Assembly: GCF_001636615.1 (NCBI RefSeq)
Contig: NZ_LGEK01000007.1
Location: 1 to 64,000 of the forward strand
DNA length: 64,000 bases
Direction of reading: 5' to 3'
Source: Mucilaginibacter sp. L294
Lineage (GTDB): Bacteria; Bacteroidota; Bacteroidia; Sphingobacteriales; Sphingobacteriaceae
The notes under the pieces were generated by a model. That model was not told the DNA's origin. It saw only the letters and a list, made by a program, of their open reading frames with translations, and ran no database searches. Below, one piece after another: positions 50,683-57,951 of this stretch (the stretch's first letter is position 1; each line of letters begins with the position of its first letter). The position numbers were made by a program, and so were the translations under genes.

Positions 50683-52161
50683 TTATACTTTTGATTTTTT
50701 TGGTGATGAACAGATCCACAAGCCGGCAAAGGTAATTAATCCGTTTACAATGATGAGTTCGTTGTCAAAAACATACCCGCCTAAAAGCACTTTGGATTCG
50801 GTACTCAGGAAGTAGCATACCGCGGGCGATATTAAGCAGATAAAAGGAACCAGTTTATCCTTCACCTGCCTGTAACTCATAAACAGGCCAAAACTGTATA
50901 AGCCCAGCAACGGCCCATAGGTATATGATGCTACCTTGAATATGGCTGTTACCACGGCATCATTATTCAGGGCGTTAAACAAAATAATGGTCAGGAACAT
51001 CAACCCCGAAAACGCTATGTGCACATAATGCCTAACGTTTATCATTTTTTTGCTGTTCACATCGCCGCGTTTATTGAAGTTCAGGAAATCCACACAAAAC
51101 GAGGTGGTAAGAGCTGTTAATGCCGAATCGGTAGTGGCAAAGGTGGCCGCTGTTAGGCCCAGCATAAACACCATGGCCGGTACTATGCCCAGGTATTGCA
51201 GCGCGATGGTAGGATACAGGTAGTCGGTTTTTTCTACAGAAATACCGTTGCGTTGCGCGTACATATATAGCAATGCGCCAACGCTTAAAAAGAAAATATT
51301 GATTACCACGAATACGGCGGTAAAGCTGAACATGTTTTTCTGCGCTTCTTTAATGTTTTTAAGGCTCAGGTTTTTCTGCATCAGGTCCTGATCAAGCCCC
51401 GTCATACCCACGGTGATGAACAAACCACCCAAAAATTGCTTGCTCAGGTGGAAATGGCTCCCCAGGAAATCGTTAAAGAAGAAGATCTTGGAATAGCTGC
51501 TGTTCTTGATGGCTTCGGCAGCTTCAAATATATTGTAATTAAGGCTGCGGCAAATGAAATAGATAGACAGGAACACCGATGATACCAGGAACAACGTCTG
51601 CAAGCTATCGGTAATAATAATGGTTTTAAGGCCGCCTTTAAACGTGTACGACCAGATGAGCACCAAACAGATGAGCACCGTAACCGCGAAAGGAACGCCA
51701 TAGCTATCGAAAATGAACTTCTGCAATACGATCACCACCAAATAAAGCCTGAACGACGAGCCAATGGTACGGCTCAACAAAAAGATACCCGCTGCGGTTT
51801 TGTAGCTCCACGTGCCTAAAGCCTGTTCTATATAGCTATAAATAGAAGTGAGCTTTAAGCGGTAATATAAAGGCAGCAATACGGTAGCTATAATAATAAA
51901 GCCCGCCGCGTTGCCCAATACGAACTGGAAGTACGCGAACTGATCGCCGCTTGGCGCGCCCACCTTGCCCGGCACCGATATAAAGGTTACGCCGCTAAGT
52001 GCGGTGCCTATCATCCCGAAGGCCACCAGATACCATTTGGAGTTGCGGTTGGCCACAAAAAAGGTATCGTTATCTGATGATTTTTTGGAGGTGAGGTACG
52101 ATATCACCATCAATACCAAAAAATAACCAATGATGAAGGATAGTAATATTGCCGGCGACAT
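50683..52161 (-). CDS. Sodium:solute symporter (SSS) family transporter
   Basis: 492 residues with about 13 hydrophobic helices. GMIGTALSGVTFISVPGKVG in the first half and GTWSYKTAAGIFLLSRTIGS are typical of SSS family Na+-coupled transporters. TDSLQTLFLVSSVF and TTDSALTALTTSFCVDFL follow. It starts a two-gene operon with the GH20 hexosaminidase 19 bp downstream, so the likely cargo is an amino sugar or its derivative. Substrate is inferred from context only. Confidence 0.9.
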   Translation of the reverse strand: MSPAILLSFIIGYFLVLMVISYLTSKKSSDNDTFFVANRNSKWYLVAFGMIGTALSGVTFISVPGKVGAPSGDQFAYFQFVLGNAAGFIIIATVLLPLYYRLKLTSIYSYIEQALGTWSYKTAAGIFLLSRTIGSSFRLYLVVIVLQKFIFDSYGVPFAVTVLICLVLIWSYTFKGGLKTIIITDSLQTLFLVSSVFLSIYFICRSLNYNIFEAAEAIKNSSYSKIFFFNDFLGSHFHLSKQFLGGLFITVGMTGLDQDLMQKNLSLKNIKEAQKNMFSFTAVFVVINIFFLSVGALLYMYAQRNGISVEKTDYLYPTIALQYLGIVPAMVFMLGLTAATFATTDSALTALTTSFCVDFLNFNKRGDVNSKKMINVRHYVHIAFSGLMFLTIILFNALNNDAVVTAIFKVASYTYGPLLGLYSFGLFMSYRQVKDKLVPFICLISPAVCYFLSTESKVLLGGYVFDNELIIVNGLITFAGLWICSSPKKSKV

Positions 52162-52248
52162 AATTTAGTTTTTACAGGTGTATTAAGCAGATTGCCCTAA
52201 AGTAGAAGTTAGGATCAGCAAAAACAAAATTATTTAGTTGTACGATGG

Positions 52249-52272
52249 TTATTTTAACCACAAAGGGCACAA
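52249..52272. repeat. Solitary outer arm of the GxxExxY element family
   Basis: TTATTTTAACCACAAAGGGC continuing ACAA matches the outer unit of the arms at 3001-3052 and 3441-3500 (TATTTTTAACCACAAAGAAC), with the AAAG rather than GAG variant. No partner or ORF is present. Confidence 0.65.
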
Positions 52273-52299
52273 TAAACATCATAAAATCAATCGTGATAA

Positions 52300-52439
52300 T
52301 TAACCACAGAGAACACTGAGAAAAAACAACAGAGAGCACAGAGATTAAATTATTGCAAAGATTTGTGTTCTCTGTGAAAAAAACGCTGTGCACGCTGTGG
52401 TAAAAAACTATAAATACTATTTAATTAACAATACTTTTC
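52300..52439. repeat. ORF-less repeat element, copy A
   Basis: Left arm TAACCACAGAGAACACTGAG plus ACAGAGAGCACAGAGATTAA, a ~15 bp centre, and right arm TTTGTGTTCTCTGTG plus GCTGTGCACGCTGTGGTAAA. It has the same two-unit inverted design as the GxxExxY element but no ORF. It continues through a 30+ bp flank that also recurs in copy B. Part of the 541 bp gene-free interval 52162-52703. Confidence 0.85.
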
Positions 52440-52446
52440 TTCGCCG

Positions 52447-52531
52447 TTGTTGGTGTTGTCACCAACAACATTTAGGACGGCCAACTTGCAAGATTGGATG
52501 CATGGCGGCTTTTTGGTGACAACACCAACAA
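52447..52531. repeat. Short element with 17 bp terminal inverted repeats
   Basis: TTGTTGGTGTTGTCACC (52447-52463) is the exact complement of GGTGACAACACCAACAA (52515-52531). The 51 bp interior has a quasi-palindrome CCAACTTGCAAGATTGG. It lies exactly between copies A and B of the other repeat, so it appears to have inserted there. Confidence 0.7.
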
Positions 52532-52553
52532 GGGAGAAATTAACCATAAACAT

Positions 52554-52695
52554 TTTTACCACAGAGAAGACTGAGAAAAAACCACAGAGAGCACAGAGAT
52601 TAAAATAGTTGCAAAACTTTGTGTTCTCTGTGAAAAAAACTCTGTGCACTCTGTGGTAAAAAAACTATAAATACTATTTAATTAACTATACTTTT
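52554..52695. repeat. ORF-less repeat element, copy B
   Basis: Nearly identical to copy A across arms, centre and the downstream flank ACTATAAATACTATTTAA. Copy A ends ATACTTTTC where B ends ATACTTTTG. The flank identity indicates a segmental duplication rather than two independent insertions. It ends 8 bp before trpA. Confidence 0.85.
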
Positions 52696-52696
52696 G
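52689..52696 (+). promoter_or_regulatory. Candidate -7 element for trpA inside repeat copy B
   Basis: TACTTTTG fits TAnnTTTG and ends 7 bp before the trpA ATG. The equivalent bases in copy A are TACTTTTC, one mismatch from consensus. No -33 TTG is seen at the usual spacing, and initiation would leave almost no leader. Confidence 0.4.
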
Positions 52697-52703
52697 CAAG
52701 CAA

Positions 52704-53495
52704 ATGGCTAATACTACTGCATCAATGAACCGATTGAACCAACTTTTTGCAACAAAAAAGGAAAACCTGCTTTCTATATATTTTACAGCCGGTTACCCGG
52801 AGCTTAATACTACTGTTGATATTGCCGAAGCGCTGGAAAAAGCGGGCGCGGATTTCCTAGAGATAGGTTTCCCATATTCAGACCCGGTTGCGGATGGGCC
52901 AACTATTCAACATAGCTCACAAACCGCGCTGGATAATGGCATGAACCTGAACCTGCTGTTTGAACAGTTGAAAGACTTGCGTAGCCGTGTAAATATCCCG
53001 GTGCTGTTAATGGGCTATGTTAACCCTATTGTACAGTATGGCGTTGAGCGTTTTTGCAAAGCAGCAGCAGCTGCAGGGGTAGATGGCATCATCGTGCCCG
53101 ACCTGCCTATGTATGAGTATGAATTGCTGTACAGTAACCATTTTACAGATAACGGCCTGAGCAATATATTCCTGGTTACGCCGCAAACATCTGAGGATCG
53201 CATCCGTAAGATTGATGAATTAAGCAACAGCTTTATCTACCTGCTATCGTCATCATCTATAACCGGTGGCAGCCTACAGCTTACGGATAGCATTGAAGGT
53301 TATTACAACCGTATTAAAGCCATGGAGCTGAAAAATCCAACCATTATTGGTTTCGGCATCTCAGATCACAGATCGTTCAGTAAAGCCTGCGAATACGCTA
53401 ACGGAGCCATTGTGGGCAGCGCATTTGTGAAGCTATTGGCCGAAGATGATTATATGAGCAAGATCCCGGCGTTTATTGGCAGTATTAAAGCTTAG
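52704..53495 (+). CDS. trpA: Tryptophan synthase alpha chain
   Basis: 263 residues. Cleaves indole-3-glycerol phosphate and channels indole to TrpB. FLEIGFPYSDPVADGPTIQ contains catalytic Glu53 and Asp64, LLMGYVNPIVQYG and GVDGIIVPDLP follow, and TNIFLVTPQTS-like and GFGISDHRSF complete the barrel. No trpB or other trp gene is in this window; the upstream neighbour is an opposing transporter and repeats. All residues look intact. Confidence 0.96.
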   Translation: MANTTASMNRLNQLFATKKENLLSIYFTAGYPELNTTVDIAEALEKAGADFLEIGFPYSDPVADGPTIQHSSQTALDNGMNLNLLFEQLKDLRSRVNIPVLLMGYVNPIVQYGVERFCKAAAAAGVDGIIVPDLPMYEYELLYSNHFTDNGLSNIFLVTPQTSEDRIRKIDELSNSFIYLLSSSSITGGSLQLTDSIEGYYNRIKAMELKNPTIIGFGISDHRSFSKACEYANGAIVGSAFVKLLAEDDYMSKIPAFIGSIKA

Positions 53496-54631
53496 TTTTT
53501 TTTAACCTGGAGCAGGATAACATAACCTGTTACGGCAGCTAATACCGATGTAACCAATATGGTGAACTTTGCCTGGCTTTGTAATTCTGCATCGGCAAAG
53601 GAAAGCAGCGCCATAAATATCGACATAGTAAAGCCTATGCCCGCCAGCTGGCCGATCCCCCAAACCTGTACCCATTTTACGCCATCGGCCAGTTTTGATA
53701 GTTTTAGTTTTACCGCCAGCCAGCTAAATAAGGTTATACCAATAGGTTTACCTAAGAACAAGCCAAATAGTATCCCCGCGGACAGCGGAGTGATGATACT
53801 ACCACCCGCCAAACTCTCATGGATATTGATATTTGAATTTGCCAGCGCGAACAGGGGGATGATGACGAAATTTACCGGGTTTTCCAGCAGATGAATCAGT
53901 TTCTTTAAAGGCGAAAAGTTCAATTTAACGTTATGCGGAATGGCCATAGCTGTTAACACGCCCGCCACTGTAGCATGGATGCCGCTGTGATGGATGAAAT
54001 ACCACATCAATACCCCGGGAATAAGGTAAGCCAGCAGGTAACGCACGTTAAAACGGTTAAACAACATTTGCAAAATAAACATGCCCAGTGCCAGCAGCAG
54101 GTACGTGGTATGCAAGCCCGCCGAATAGAATATGGCGATAACCAGTATTGCACCCAGGTCATCTACAATAGCCAGTGCCTTTATAAATACCTGTAATGAT
54201 TGCGGTACGCGGTTTTTTATAATGCTGATGATAGCCACCACAAAGGCAATATCTGTTGCCATAGGGATGCCCCAGCCGGCACCAGTCGCGGTATGTAGAT
54301 TGATGATGGCATATATCCCCGCCGGAATAAGCATACCGCCAAGGGCCGCAAAAACGGGGAGGGTGGCCGATTGCCTGTCTGATAATTCTCCGTTTAAAAC
54401 TTCGTCCTTAATCTCTAAACCAACCAGCAGGAAAAAGATGGCCATTAAACCATCGTTTATCCAACCCAGTGTGGTATAAGGGCCAATAACAGTATCAAGA
54501 ACATGAGTGAAGGAAGCATGTAACCCAGTGTTTGCAATTACCAGCGAAACAATTACACAGGCAATGAGGATACTGCCGCCGGTAGCGTACGAGCGTATAA
54601 ATTCGGCAAATTGTTTAAGGTTACTGATCAA
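53492..54631 (-). CDS. nhaA: Na+/H+ antiporter NhaA
   Basis: 379 residues, 12 hydrophobic helices. FFLLVGLEIKDEVLNGELSD near the N-terminus, PMATDIAFVVAI with the transport-site aspartate, and KALAIVDDLGAILVIAIFY with the two adjacent Asp residues are the NhaA hallmarks. It extrudes sodium in exchange for protons. Its end overlaps the trpA stop by 4 bp in convergent orientation. Confidence 0.96.
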   Translation of the reverse strand: MISNLKQFAEFIRSYATGGSILIACVIVSLVIANTGLHASFTHVLDTVIGPYTTLGWINDGLMAIFFLLVGLEIKDEVLNGELSDRQSATLPVFAALGGMLIPAGIYAIINLHTATGAGWGIPMATDIAFVVAIISIIKNRVPQSLQVFIKALAIVDDLGAILVIAIFYSAGLHTTYLLLALGMFILQMLFNRFNVRYLLAYLIPGVLMWYFIHHSGIHATVAGVLTAMAIPHNVKLNFSPLKKLIHLLENPVNFVIIPLFALANSNINIHESLAGGSIITPLSAGILFGLFLGKPIGITLFSWLAVKLKLSKLADGVKWVQVWGIGQLAGIGFTMSIFMALLSFADAELQSQAKFTILVTSVLAAVTGYVILLQVKKN

Positions 54632-54669
54632 GATATGTTTTTGGTGAAGTAAGCGTGGTAAAGATAAGA

Positions 54670-55290
54670 TTATAAATAATCTTCCAGTTCGCCTTTTCCC
54701 TCACGTACCAATTCAAACCCGCCCGATGTGCAATCTACCACGGTCGATGGGATGTTTTCGCCATAGCCACCATCAATAACAATATCTACCAGGTCCTGGT
54801 ATTTCTCATAGATCAGTTCCGGGTCGGTAGAGTATTCGATGATCTCATCCTCATCGTGGATAGAGGTTGACAGGATAGGGTTGCCCAAAACCTTTACAAT
54901 TTCGCGGGCTATGTTATTATCGGGCACACGGATACCCACCGTTTTTTTATTGGAGCTTAACAGCTTTGGTACAGCGTGGCTGGCATTAAATATAAAGGTG
55001 AACGGCCCGGGTAAAGCTTTTTTCAATACACGGAAGGTGGTGTTGTCAATCGGTTTAATATAATCTGAGATATGGCTAAGATCGTAACAAATGAAGGAGA
55101 AGTTAGCCTTTTCAGGTTTAATATTCCTGATCCTGGCAACGGCTTCAATGGCCTTGTGGTTGGTAATATCGCAGCCAAGGCCGTAAACGGTATCGGTAGG
55201 GTATATGATGAGCCCGCCTTTACGCAGTACATCAACCACCTGCTCAATAGCTTTTTCGTTTGGGTTTTCAGGGTAGATCTTTATCAGCAT
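54670..55290 (-). CDS. L-threonylcarbamoyladenylate synthase (Sua5/YciO/YrdC)
   Basis: 206 residues. LIIYPTDTVYGLGCDIT at the N-terminus, IRNIKPEKANFSFICYDLSH (KxR-like region) and TVGIRVPDNNIAREIV define the family. It makes threonylcarbamoyl-AMP for t6A37 modification of ANN-decoding tRNAs. Single-domain length like TsaC/YciO. The YciO paralogue cannot be excluded. Confidence 0.88.
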   Translation of the reverse strand: MLIKIYPENPNEKAIEQVVDVLRKGGLIIYPTDTVYGLGCDITNHKAIEAVARIRNIKPEKANFSFICYDLSHISDYIKPIDNTTFRVLKKALPGPFTFIFNASHAVPKLLSSNKKTVGIRVPDNNIAREIVKVLGNPILSTSIHDEDEIIEYSTDPELIYEKYQDLVDIVIDGGYGENIPSTVVDCTSGGFELVREGKGELEDYL

Positions 55291-55299
55291 AATACAAAT

Positions 55300-55420
55300 A
55301 TCGAATTTCGAATTTTCAATTTCGAATGTATTAAAGCAAAAGGTGCAATAACCGTTCCGATTATTGCACCTTTTAATATTTTGAAGCGAAATTCGAAATT
55401 TAAAATTCTAATTTCGAAAT
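55300..55420. repeat. TTCGAAATT-rich inverted arms around a terminator
   Basis: Left block about 55300-55326 (ATCGAATTTCGAATTTTCAA then TTTCGAAT) and right block about 55386-55420 (CGAAATTCGAAATTTAAAAT then TCTAATTTCGAAAT) are inverted relatives. They enclose the terminator at 55338-55374. Arms of TTCGAAATT units suggest a palindromic repeat family. Confidence 0.6.
55338..55374 (-). terminator. Intrinsic terminator of yceI
   Basis: AAAAGGTGCAATAA, 9-base loop, TTATTGCACCTTTT: a 14 bp stem. It lies 51 bp downstream of the YceI stop on the minus strand and is symmetric enough to work in both directions. Confidence 0.85.
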
Positions 55421-55424
55421 CAAA

Positions 55425-55955
55425 TTACGCTTGTTTTGCAAACTGTATGTTCATACTCAGTTTAATGTCTTCACCTACAACGATAGAACCTGCTTCGGTT
55501 ACACCATCCCAGGTTAAGCCAAACTCTTTACGGTTAATTTTACCGGTAACTTCAAAGCCAGCTTTGGTGTTGCCATAAAAATCGCCTGCATTACCACCGT
55601 ATTCAACAGCAAGGGTAACCGGTTTGGTAATATCCTTAATAGTAAGGTTACCTACCAGTTTATAGTCATCACCATCAGCAGTAAATGATGTTGATTTGAA
55701 ACTGATCTTCGGATAGGTTGCCGCGTCGAAAAACTCGGCAGATTTTAAGTGCTCGTCTCTTTGTGGTTGTGTGGTATCAATGCTGTTCACATCAAGCGAA
55801 AAGTCGATCTCTGCACCTGTAAAATCTTCGTTCTCTGTAGTCAGTTCACCTTCAAATGTTTTGAAGAAACCGCTTACTGTTGATATTACAAGGTGTTTTA
55901 CTTTAAATTGTACTTCTGAGTGCATTGGGTCTAAAACCCATTTAGTTGTTGCCAT
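55425..55955 (-). CDS. YceI family protein
   Basis: 176 residues. WVLDPMHSEVQFKVKHLVIS is the YceI start (Asp-x-x-His-S), followed by IDFSLDVNSIDTTQPQRDEH and FFDAATYPKISFKS. The fold is a lipocalin-like barrel that binds isoprenoid quinones or similar lipids. There is no signal peptide, so this member is cytoplasmic, which is common in Bacteroidota. Its promoter is covered by a large palindrome. Confidence 0.93.
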   Translation of the reverse strand: MATTKWVLDPMHSEVQFKVKHLVISTVSGFFKTFEGELTTENEDFTGAEIDFSLDVNSIDTTQPQRDEHLKSAEFFDAATYPKISFKSTSFTADGDDYKLVGNLTIKDITKPVTLAVEYGGNAGDFYGNTKAGFEVTGKINRKEFGLTWDGVTEAGSIVVGEDIKLSMNIQFAKQA

Positions 55956-55995
55956 GATATTTTTTATTTAGTTGTGTTTCTGATTAATTATAGAA

Positions 55996-56029
55996 CAAAG
56001 ATAATAATAGATGTTTAAACATCTATTAT
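55996..56029 (-). promoter_or_regulatory. yceI promoter with a 26 bp perfect palindrome
   Basis: On the minus strand a -7 element TATCTTTG (55996-56003) directly follows a 26 bp perfect palindrome (56004-56029; core AGATGTTTAAACATCT), which fills the spacer and the -33 region. A dimeric repressor bound there would block the promoter. The rest of the 299 bp interval up to 56254 shows no gene or other structure. Confidence 0.65.
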
Positions 56030-56254
56030 GTTTTCAAAGTATTACAATAAGCAGACATTTGATTAAATAACGGTATAAATAGGGGAAATGTTAGTTTAAA
56101 CTTATATTAGTAATGCACAATTGTTAATGATAAGTAAAAGGACAGTTTAATTGATGATGATCCCGAAGTAATCCTCATCTTTACTGAACGCCTAACATTA
56201 AGCAGTAATATTTTATTGTTGAGCTAAGCGTGTAGATTTATTAAAATTATATTT

Positions 56255-57898
56255 ATGAGGAAGCTATTTATCATATCGACTGTAATAATACTTGTACTGG
56301 TTACCGCGTGGACTATTGTATGGCCGCCCGCAGTTTGGTCATTCCTGCTTTTAGGGCCGGTATTTATCATTGGGGTTTATGACCTGATGCAAAAGAAACA
56401 CAGCATCGTCAGAAACTTCCCGGTGTTTGGGCACTTGCGGTTCTTAATGGAAGAGCTTCGCCCTAAAATATACCAGTATTTTATTGAGAGCGATACCAAC
56501 GGCACCCCGTTTAACAGGCAAAACAGGAGCGTTATTTATCAACGTGCAAAAAAGGTTGATGACACCCGCCCGTTTGGTACCGAGCTGGATGTTTATGAAA
56601 ATGGTTACGAGTGGCTAAACCACAGCATAGCAGCGTTAGACCATAAAGCGCTTGATCTGTCGCCGCGTGTAAGAGTGGGCGGGCCAGATTGTGCACAGCC
56701 TTACAGTGCAAGCGTATACAATATATCTGCCATGAGCTTTGGCTCGCTTAGCGAGAACGCCATCCTGGCTTTAAATGGCGGGGCCAAAATTGGTGGCTTT
56801 GCGCATAACACCGGCGAAGGTGGTTTAAGCGATTATCATTTGCAGCCCAATGGCGATATTATATGGCAAATTGGTACAGGTTATTTTAGCTGCCGCAACA
56901 CCGACGGTACTTTTGATGAAGATGCTTTTGCCAAACGTGCGGTATTGCCGCAGGTAAAAATGATTGAGATAAAACTATCGCAGGGGGCAAAGCCCGGCCA
57001 CGGCGGTATACTGCCTGCTGCAAAAGTTACGCCCGAGATTGCCCGTATCAGGTTAGTGCAAATGGGGGAGGATGTGGTATCGCCGCCATACCATACGGCT
57101 TTTAGTAATCCTTTAGGGTTAATGAATTTTGTGAAAAAACTGCGTGAGCTATCGGGCGGAAAGCCTATTGGCTTTAAATTGTGCGTTGGCCACAAAAGCG
57201 AGTTCCTGGCTATTTGCAAGGCCATGATCAAAACAAACATATACCCCGATTTTATTACCGTTGATGGGGGCGAGGGCGGAACGGGTGCGGCGCCGCTGGA
57301 ATTTTCCAACTCGGTTGGTATGCCGCTGCGTGAGGCCCTGGCTTTTATATATGATGCGTTAACCGGTTTTGATATTAAAAAGCATATTAAACTGATCGCA
57401 TCGGGCAAGGTGGCTACCGGGTTCGACCTGGTAAAGAACTTTGCCCTTGGGGCCGATATGTGCAACAGCGCCCGCGGGATGATGTTTGCCCTTGGCTGCA
57501 TCCAGGCGCTGGAGTGTAATATGAATACCTGCCCAGCAGGTGTTGCCACGCAGGATAAAGGCCTGATGCGCGGCCTGGTGGTAGATGATAAAAAAGTGCG
57601 CGTGGCTAATTTTCATAAACAAACAGTTAGCGCCGCCATACAAATGATTGGGGCGGCAGGTATGAAAAAACCATGCGACCTGCACCGCATGTTTATATAC
57701 AGGCGGGTAAATGCCAGCCAGATACAAACGTATGCCGAATTGTTCCCTTATATACCCAAAGGCAGTTTGTTAAATACGCCATACCCGCAAAGCTTTGAAA
57801 TGGATATGACACTGAGCAGTGCCGAAACCTTTGTACCCGATTACAGCAAGGTATCGCAGGTAGAGCTTACCACTTCAAGCGCTTACGTGCAAAACTGA
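56255..57898 (+). CDS. FMN-binding glutamate-synthase-like protein (GltB domain)
   Basis: 547 residues. An N-terminal membrane segment (about 4-42) is followed by the glutamate synthase central/FMN barrel: YNISAMSFGSLSENAILALN, HNTGEGGLSDYH, SQGAKPGHGGILPAAKVT and VDGGEGGTGAAPLEFSNS. The cysteine motif CIQALECNMNTCPAGVATQD fits a [3Fe-4S] site. The amidotransferase domain of true GltB is absent, so it is probably not a complete glutamate synthase; the physiological reaction of this stand-alone form is unclear. Confidence 0.9.
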   Translation: MRKLFIISTVIILVLVTAWTIVWPPAVWSFLLLGPVFIIGVYDLMQKKHSIVRNFPVFGHLRFLMEELRPKIYQYFIESDTNGTPFNRQNRSVIYQRAKKVDDTRPFGTELDVYENGYEWLNHSIAALDHKALDLSPRVRVGGPDCAQPYSASVYNISAMSFGSLSENAILALNGGAKIGGFAHNTGEGGLSDYHLQPNGDIIWQIGTGYFSCRNTDGTFDEDAFAKRAVLPQVKMIEIKLSQGAKPGHGGILPAAKVTPEIARIRLVQMGEDVVSPPYHTAFSNPLGLMNFVKKLRELSGGKPIGFKLCVGHKSEFLAICKAMIKTNIYPDFITVDGGEGGTGAAPLEFSNSVGMPLREALAFIYDALTGFDIKKHIKLIASGKVATGFDLVKNFALGADMCNSARGMMFALGCIQALECNMNTCPAGVATQDKGLMRGLVVDDKKVRVANFHKQTVSAAIQMIGAAGMKKPCDLHRMFIYRRVNASQIQTYAELFPYIPKGSLLNTPYPQSFEMDMTLSSAETFVPDYSKVSQVELTTSSAYVQN

Positions 57899-57909
57899 TC
57901 AACAAAAAA

Positions 57910-57930
57910 AGGGAGCCTTTCGGGCTCCCT
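57910..57930 (-). terminator. Bidirectional terminator between the GltB-like gene and sucC
   Basis: AGGGAGCC, loop TTTCG, GGCTCCCT. An A-run (57904-57910) gives a T-tract for minus-strand sucC transcription; the plus side ends in CATATTTT. It lies between convergent genes. Confidence 0.85.
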
Positions 57931-57951
57931 CATATTTTAAGGCTAAAAAAA

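Noticed and set aside
52172-52649. Two short minus-strand ORFs (52172-52393 and 52425-52649) beginning MHSVFFTEN and MHRVFFTEN
   Set aside because: They are translations of the two duplicated repeat copies, not genes.
52300-52695. Possible CRISPR array
   Set aside because: Only two long copies with internal inverted arms and one insertion between them; no short regular repeats or cas genes.
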